This document shows, in pieces, positions 62,653-64,000 of a DNA stretch of 64,000 nt. A model generated the notes under the pieces. That model was given only the letters and a program-made list of their open reading frames with translations. It made no database searches and had not been told where the DNA came from. The translations under genes and the position numbers were made by a program. The stretch lies in contig BMWJ01000012.1 in assembly GCA_014651175.1 (NCBI GenBank), positions 1-64,000 on the forward strand, in the 5' to 3' direction. Source of the stretch: Streptomyces clavifer (GTDB lineage: Bacteria > Actinomycetota > Actinomycetes > Streptomycetales > Streptomycetaceae). Within the stretch, counting starts at the first letter, position 1, and each line of letters starts with the position of its first letter.

Positions 62653-64000
62653 GGGGACCCGGACGTCTCAGACGTACGGGTGGCGTGTTCGCCGCGGTCC
62701 TCGGCATCGCGGCGGGCGCGCTGAGCGCCGTCGCCGCTCCCCCGGCCGCCGCACTCACCCCTCCGGTCGGCTTCACCGCCGACCACCTCTCCACCTACCA
62801 GACCAACGGCATCGTCTGGTCGCTCGCCGAGGCGAACGGTGTGGTCTACGCGGGCGGCACCTTCTCCACCGTCCGGCCGGCCGGCTCCCCCACGGGAAGC
62901 AACACGACGCCCGCGGTGAACTTCGCCGCGTTCGACGCGGCCACCGGGGCGCCCACCGGCTGTTCGCTCTCCTTCACCCGGAGCAGCGGCACGGCCACCG
63001 TGCGCGCGCTCGCCGTGTCCCCCGACCGGTCCACGCTGTACGCGGGCGGTTACTTCAACGCCGTCAACGGAACGGCCGCCAACGGCCTCGTCGCGATGGA
63101 CACCGCCACCTGCCGGCTACGTCCCGGCTTCTCGCCGGACTTCGGCGCGACCGTGCGCGCCCTGGACGTCGCCGGGAACGGCACGGTCTACGCGGGCGGC
63201 GACTTCCGGTCGGTCAACGGCCAGACCCGGAATTTCTTCGGTGCGGTCACCCCCACCGGCGCCCTGACCGGCTGGAACCCGGACGCGGACGATCCCGGAC
63301 GCACGCTGAAGGTGACCCCGGACGGGGCGAACGTGCTCATCGGCGGTGACTTCTTCACCCTCGGCGGCTCCGCCTCGCACGCGCTCGCGGTCACCAGCGC
63401 GTCCACGGGCGCGCTGACCCGCGCCTACACCGGCAACTTCATCCCGTCGTCCGCGGTGGTCAAGGACATCGTCACGGACACCGCCTCGGACGGCTGGTAC
63501 GTCGCGGGCGAGGGCGCCGGAGGCGCGTCCTTCGACGGCCGGCTCGCCATGGGGCTGGACGACTTCGACCAGCGCTGGCGGGACACCTGCCAGGGCGCCA
63601 CCCAGGCCCTGCGGGTCCACCGCGGTGTCCTGTACGCGGGCAGCCACGTCCACGACTGCTCCTCCATGGGCGGCTTCCCCAACCAGGTGCGCAAGCACCT
63701 GACCGCCCAGTCCGTCGACGATCCGGCGCTGCTGGGCTGGCTCCCGGACACCAACGACGGCATCGGCGAGCCGGTCGGGCCGCGGGCCCTGACCGTGGCC
63801 TCGCGCGGCGGCCGTGACTTCCTGTGGGTGGGCGGCGAGTTCACCACGGTGAACGGTGTCGCCCAGCAGGCGCTGACCCGGTTCGCCGACACCCCGGACA
63901 CGGGTGCGCCCGCCGCACCGGTGGTGAGCGCGTCCGCGCCGAGGGCCGGTGAGGTGCGGGTCGGCTGGCGCAGCAGCCTGGACCTGGACGACAGCCTGCT
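62649..64000 (+). CDS. Secreted beta-propeller (repeat) protein, partial at the right edge
   Basis: The frame starts with ATG overlapping the gmd stop (ATGA) and is open to the window end (at least 450 residues). A signal peptide ([20 protein letters not shown], then [15 protein letters not shown]) is followed by several repeats of about 45 residues. Each has an xVYAGGxF core, such as [35 protein letters not shown] and [12 protein letters not shown]. This is typical of secreted delta-60-like propellers. From about residue 420 ([26 protein letters not shown]) a fibronectin-like segment starts. It may display or bind surface polysaccharide; its coupling to gmd suggests a glycan-related role. 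Confidence 0.8.
   Translation, partial: MRGPGRLRRTGGVFAAVLGIAAGALSAVAAPPAAALTPPVGFTADHLSTYQTNGIVWSLAEANGVVYAGGTFSTVRPAGSPTGSNTTPAVNFAAFDAATGAPTGCSLSFTRSSGTATVRALAVSPDRSTLYAGGYFNAVNGTAANGLVAMDTATCRLRPGFSPDFGATVRALDVAGNGTVYAGGDFRSVNGQTRNFFGAVTPTGALTGWNPDADDPGRTLKVTPDGANVLIGGDFFTLGGSASHALAVTSASTGALTRAYTGNFIPSSAVVKDIVTDTASDGWYVAGEGAGGASFDGRLAMGLDDFDQRWRDTCQGATQALRVHRGVLYAGSHVHDCSSMGGFPNQVRKHLTAQSVDDPALLGWLPDTNDGIGEPVGPRALTVASRGGRDFLWVGGEFTTVNGVAQQALTRFADTPDTGAPAAPVVSASAPRAGEVRVGWRSSLDLDDSL

Overview
The window is very GC-rich actinobacterial DNA. Its translationally coupled genes, SARP regulators, an Scr1/DUF397 trio and a clavulanic acid type gene set point to a Streptomyces. The clavulanic acid genes are not next to cephamycin genes as in S. 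clavuligerus. This resembles, from memory and unchecked, the silent clavulanic acid type clusters reported in strains such as S. flavogriseus/pratensis.

Region 1 (1-8.2 kb) is general accessory DNA. It holds a truncated HTH membrane regulator, a secreted protein, and a rifamycin-response locus: a hairpin matching the rifamycin-associated element, an internally deleted glycosyltransferase remnant, and helR. An ATP-binding protein/Scr1 regulator/DUF397 trio follows, then a class V aminotransferase and a VOC/marR divergent pair with twin operators.

Region 2 (8.4-28.7 kb) is an azole and dehydroamino acid RiPP cluster. A 56-residue precursor whose core is almost only Ser, Thr and Cys (9861-10031) converges on a long minus-strand operon. 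In transcription order this encodes a small secreted peptide, a SARP, an ocin-ThiF protein, YcaO-2, a tandem SagB-type dehydrogenase, a LanB glutamylation protein, a SpaB_C protein, an M50-like membrane protease, an ABC transporter and YcaO-1. A LuxR-type regulator is divergent. Only one SpaB_C protein is present, so a linear dehydrated polyazole (goadsporin-like logic) is more likely than a true thiopeptide.

Region 3 (29-58.5 kb) is a complete clavulanic acid type cluster. Early genes are ceaS-bls-pah-cas (minus) and oat2 (plus). Late genes are oppA1, claR, car, cyp-fd-orf12-orf13, and orf14/oppA2/orf16/gcaS. A penicillin-binding protein gene flanks the early operon. Between oat2 and oppA1 lie an exported metallo-beta-lactamase-fold protein, a CcaR-like SARP, a small membrane protein and a 1355-residue secreted SGNH hydrolase. 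Three late promoters (oppA1, car/cyp, gcaS) share a TATGCGC direct repeat with exactly 20-bp period, a candidate ClaR operator.

Region 4 (58.9-64 kb) encodes exopolysaccharide and GDP-fucose functions: a polyprenyl-phosphate sugar transferase, GDP-fucose synthase, GDP-mannose 4,6-dehydratase and a secreted beta-propeller protein cut by the window edge.

No rRNA, tRNA, CRISPR array or transposase was seen. All family names come from reading translated motifs; no database search was run.
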